The notes beneath the pieces were generated by a model. That model searched no databases and was not told the origin of the DNA. It was given only the letters and a program-made list of their open reading frames with translations. The position numbers were made by a program, and so were the translations under genes. From Chloroflexota bacterium (GTDB taxonomy: Bacteria > Chloroflexota > Dehalococcoidia > UBA6926 > JACQUM01), in contig JACQUM010000092.1 of NCBI GenBank assembly GCA_016210295.1, positions 1 to 5,606 of the forward strand: a DNA stretch of 5,606 nucleotides, given 5' to 3'. Each line of letters starts with the position of its first letter. The first letter of the stretch is position 1. This document shows positions 5,352 to 5,606 of this stretch, piece after piece.

Positions 5352-5379
5352 AGGGGCTACTCCCTGGCGGGCGGCCCCT
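5352..5379 (-). terminator. Likely terminator of mdh (possibly bidirectional)
   Basis: AGGGGC (5352-5357) and GCCCCT (5374-5379) form a 6-bp GC stem with a 16-nt loop in the gap between the convergent methyltransferase and mdh genes. Read on the minus strand it is followed by TTTCTCGTTCTC, a T-rich tail that suits the end of mdh. On the plus strand the sequence after the stem, CCCTTCT, is a poor T-tract, so termination of the methyltransferase there is less certain. Confidence 0.45.
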
Positions 5380-5405
5380 CCCTTCTATGTCTATGGCCTC
5401 TTTCG

Positions 5406-5606
5406 TTAGGCCAGCGCCTTGTCGAGGGCCTTCATGGCGTTGATTTGCTCGCGGACGGCCTGGGCAGAGCGCGTCAGTTCCGTCTTCTCCTCGGGGCTCA
5501 GAGCGATTTCGATGACCTTCTCCACGCCGCCAGCCCCCAGGACCACAGGGACCCCGATGTACAGGTCATGTATCCCGTACTCTCCCTCGAGGTAGGCGAT
5601 GCAGGG
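5406..5606 (-). CDS. mdh: Malate dehydrogenase (LDH-like type), C-terminal part (5' end cut by window edge)
   Basis: The enzyme interconverts malate and oxaloacetate with NAD in the cytoplasm. Only the last 66 residues are present, of roughly 310 usual. Beginning PCIAYLEGEYG, with LYIGVPVVLGAGGVEKVIEI and then LSPEEKTELTRSAQAVRE, the fragment is the typical C-terminal lobe of the LDH/MDH superfamily; the AYLEGEYG and GVPVVLG stretches are characteristic of the LDH-like malate dehydrogenases of Chloroflexota, Bacillus and relatives. The catalytic His and the substrate arginines lie outside the window, so lactate dehydrogenase cannot be formally excluded, though the LEGEYG sequence and the nearby succinate dehydrogenase favour MDH. 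It converges on the methyltransferase, with a candidate terminator after its TAA. Confidence 0.88.
   Translation of the reverse strand, partial: PCIAYLEGEYGIHDLYIGVPVVLGAGGVEKVIEIALSPEEKTELTRSAQAVREQINAMKALDKALA

Overview
The window is about 64% G+C by eye and comes from a bacterium with ordinary chromosomal gene content. The LDH-like malate dehydrogenase, the anchorless succinate dehydrogenase with a CCG-domain subunit, and a family of short palindromic intergenic repeats together suggest a Chloroflexota (Dehalococcoidia-like) genome. That assignment is an inference, since there is no rRNA or ribosomal protein here to settle it.

Layout, left to right. (1) Positions 1-389, minus strand: the first 129 codons of a type III pantothenate kinase (coaX), running off the left edge. 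(2) Positions 390-838: a divergent intergenic region with a -10-like box for coaX, a ~94-bp imperfect inverted-repeat element, two palindromic repeats of one family and a candidate promoter for the next operon. (3) Positions 839-4374, plus strand: a tightly coupled three-gene operon encoding a non-classical succinate dehydrogenase/fumarate reductase. It comprises a flavoprotein with the FAD-linking histidine and full active site, an iron-sulfur subunit with one [2Fe-2S] and two apparently complete [4Fe-4S] motifs plus a C-terminal extension, and a two-domain CCG (HdrB-like) protein. There is no SdhC/SdhD/FrdC-type membrane anchor. (4) Positions 4375-4682: a second repeat-rich gap, including a third copy of the palindrome. 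(5) Positions 4683-5342, plus strand: a class I SAM-dependent methyltransferase. (6) Positions 5343-5405: a short convergent gap with a likely terminator. (7) Positions 5406-5606, minus strand: the last 66 codons of malate dehydrogenase (mdh), running off the right edge.

The operon and mdh act on neighbouring steps of the TCA cycle (succinate/fumarate and malate/oxaloacetate). In the operon, electrons would pass from FAD in subunit A along the Fe-S chain of subunit B to the CCG subunit, and from there to a quinone or, as in methanogen thiol:fumarate reductase, a thiol/disulfide couple. The sequence does not show which acceptor is used or which direction is physiological. The most interesting points are the anchorless A-B-E architecture, the extra cluster cysteine in SdhB, the C-T-G in place of C-C-G in the first CCG domain, and the repeats on both sides of the operon.
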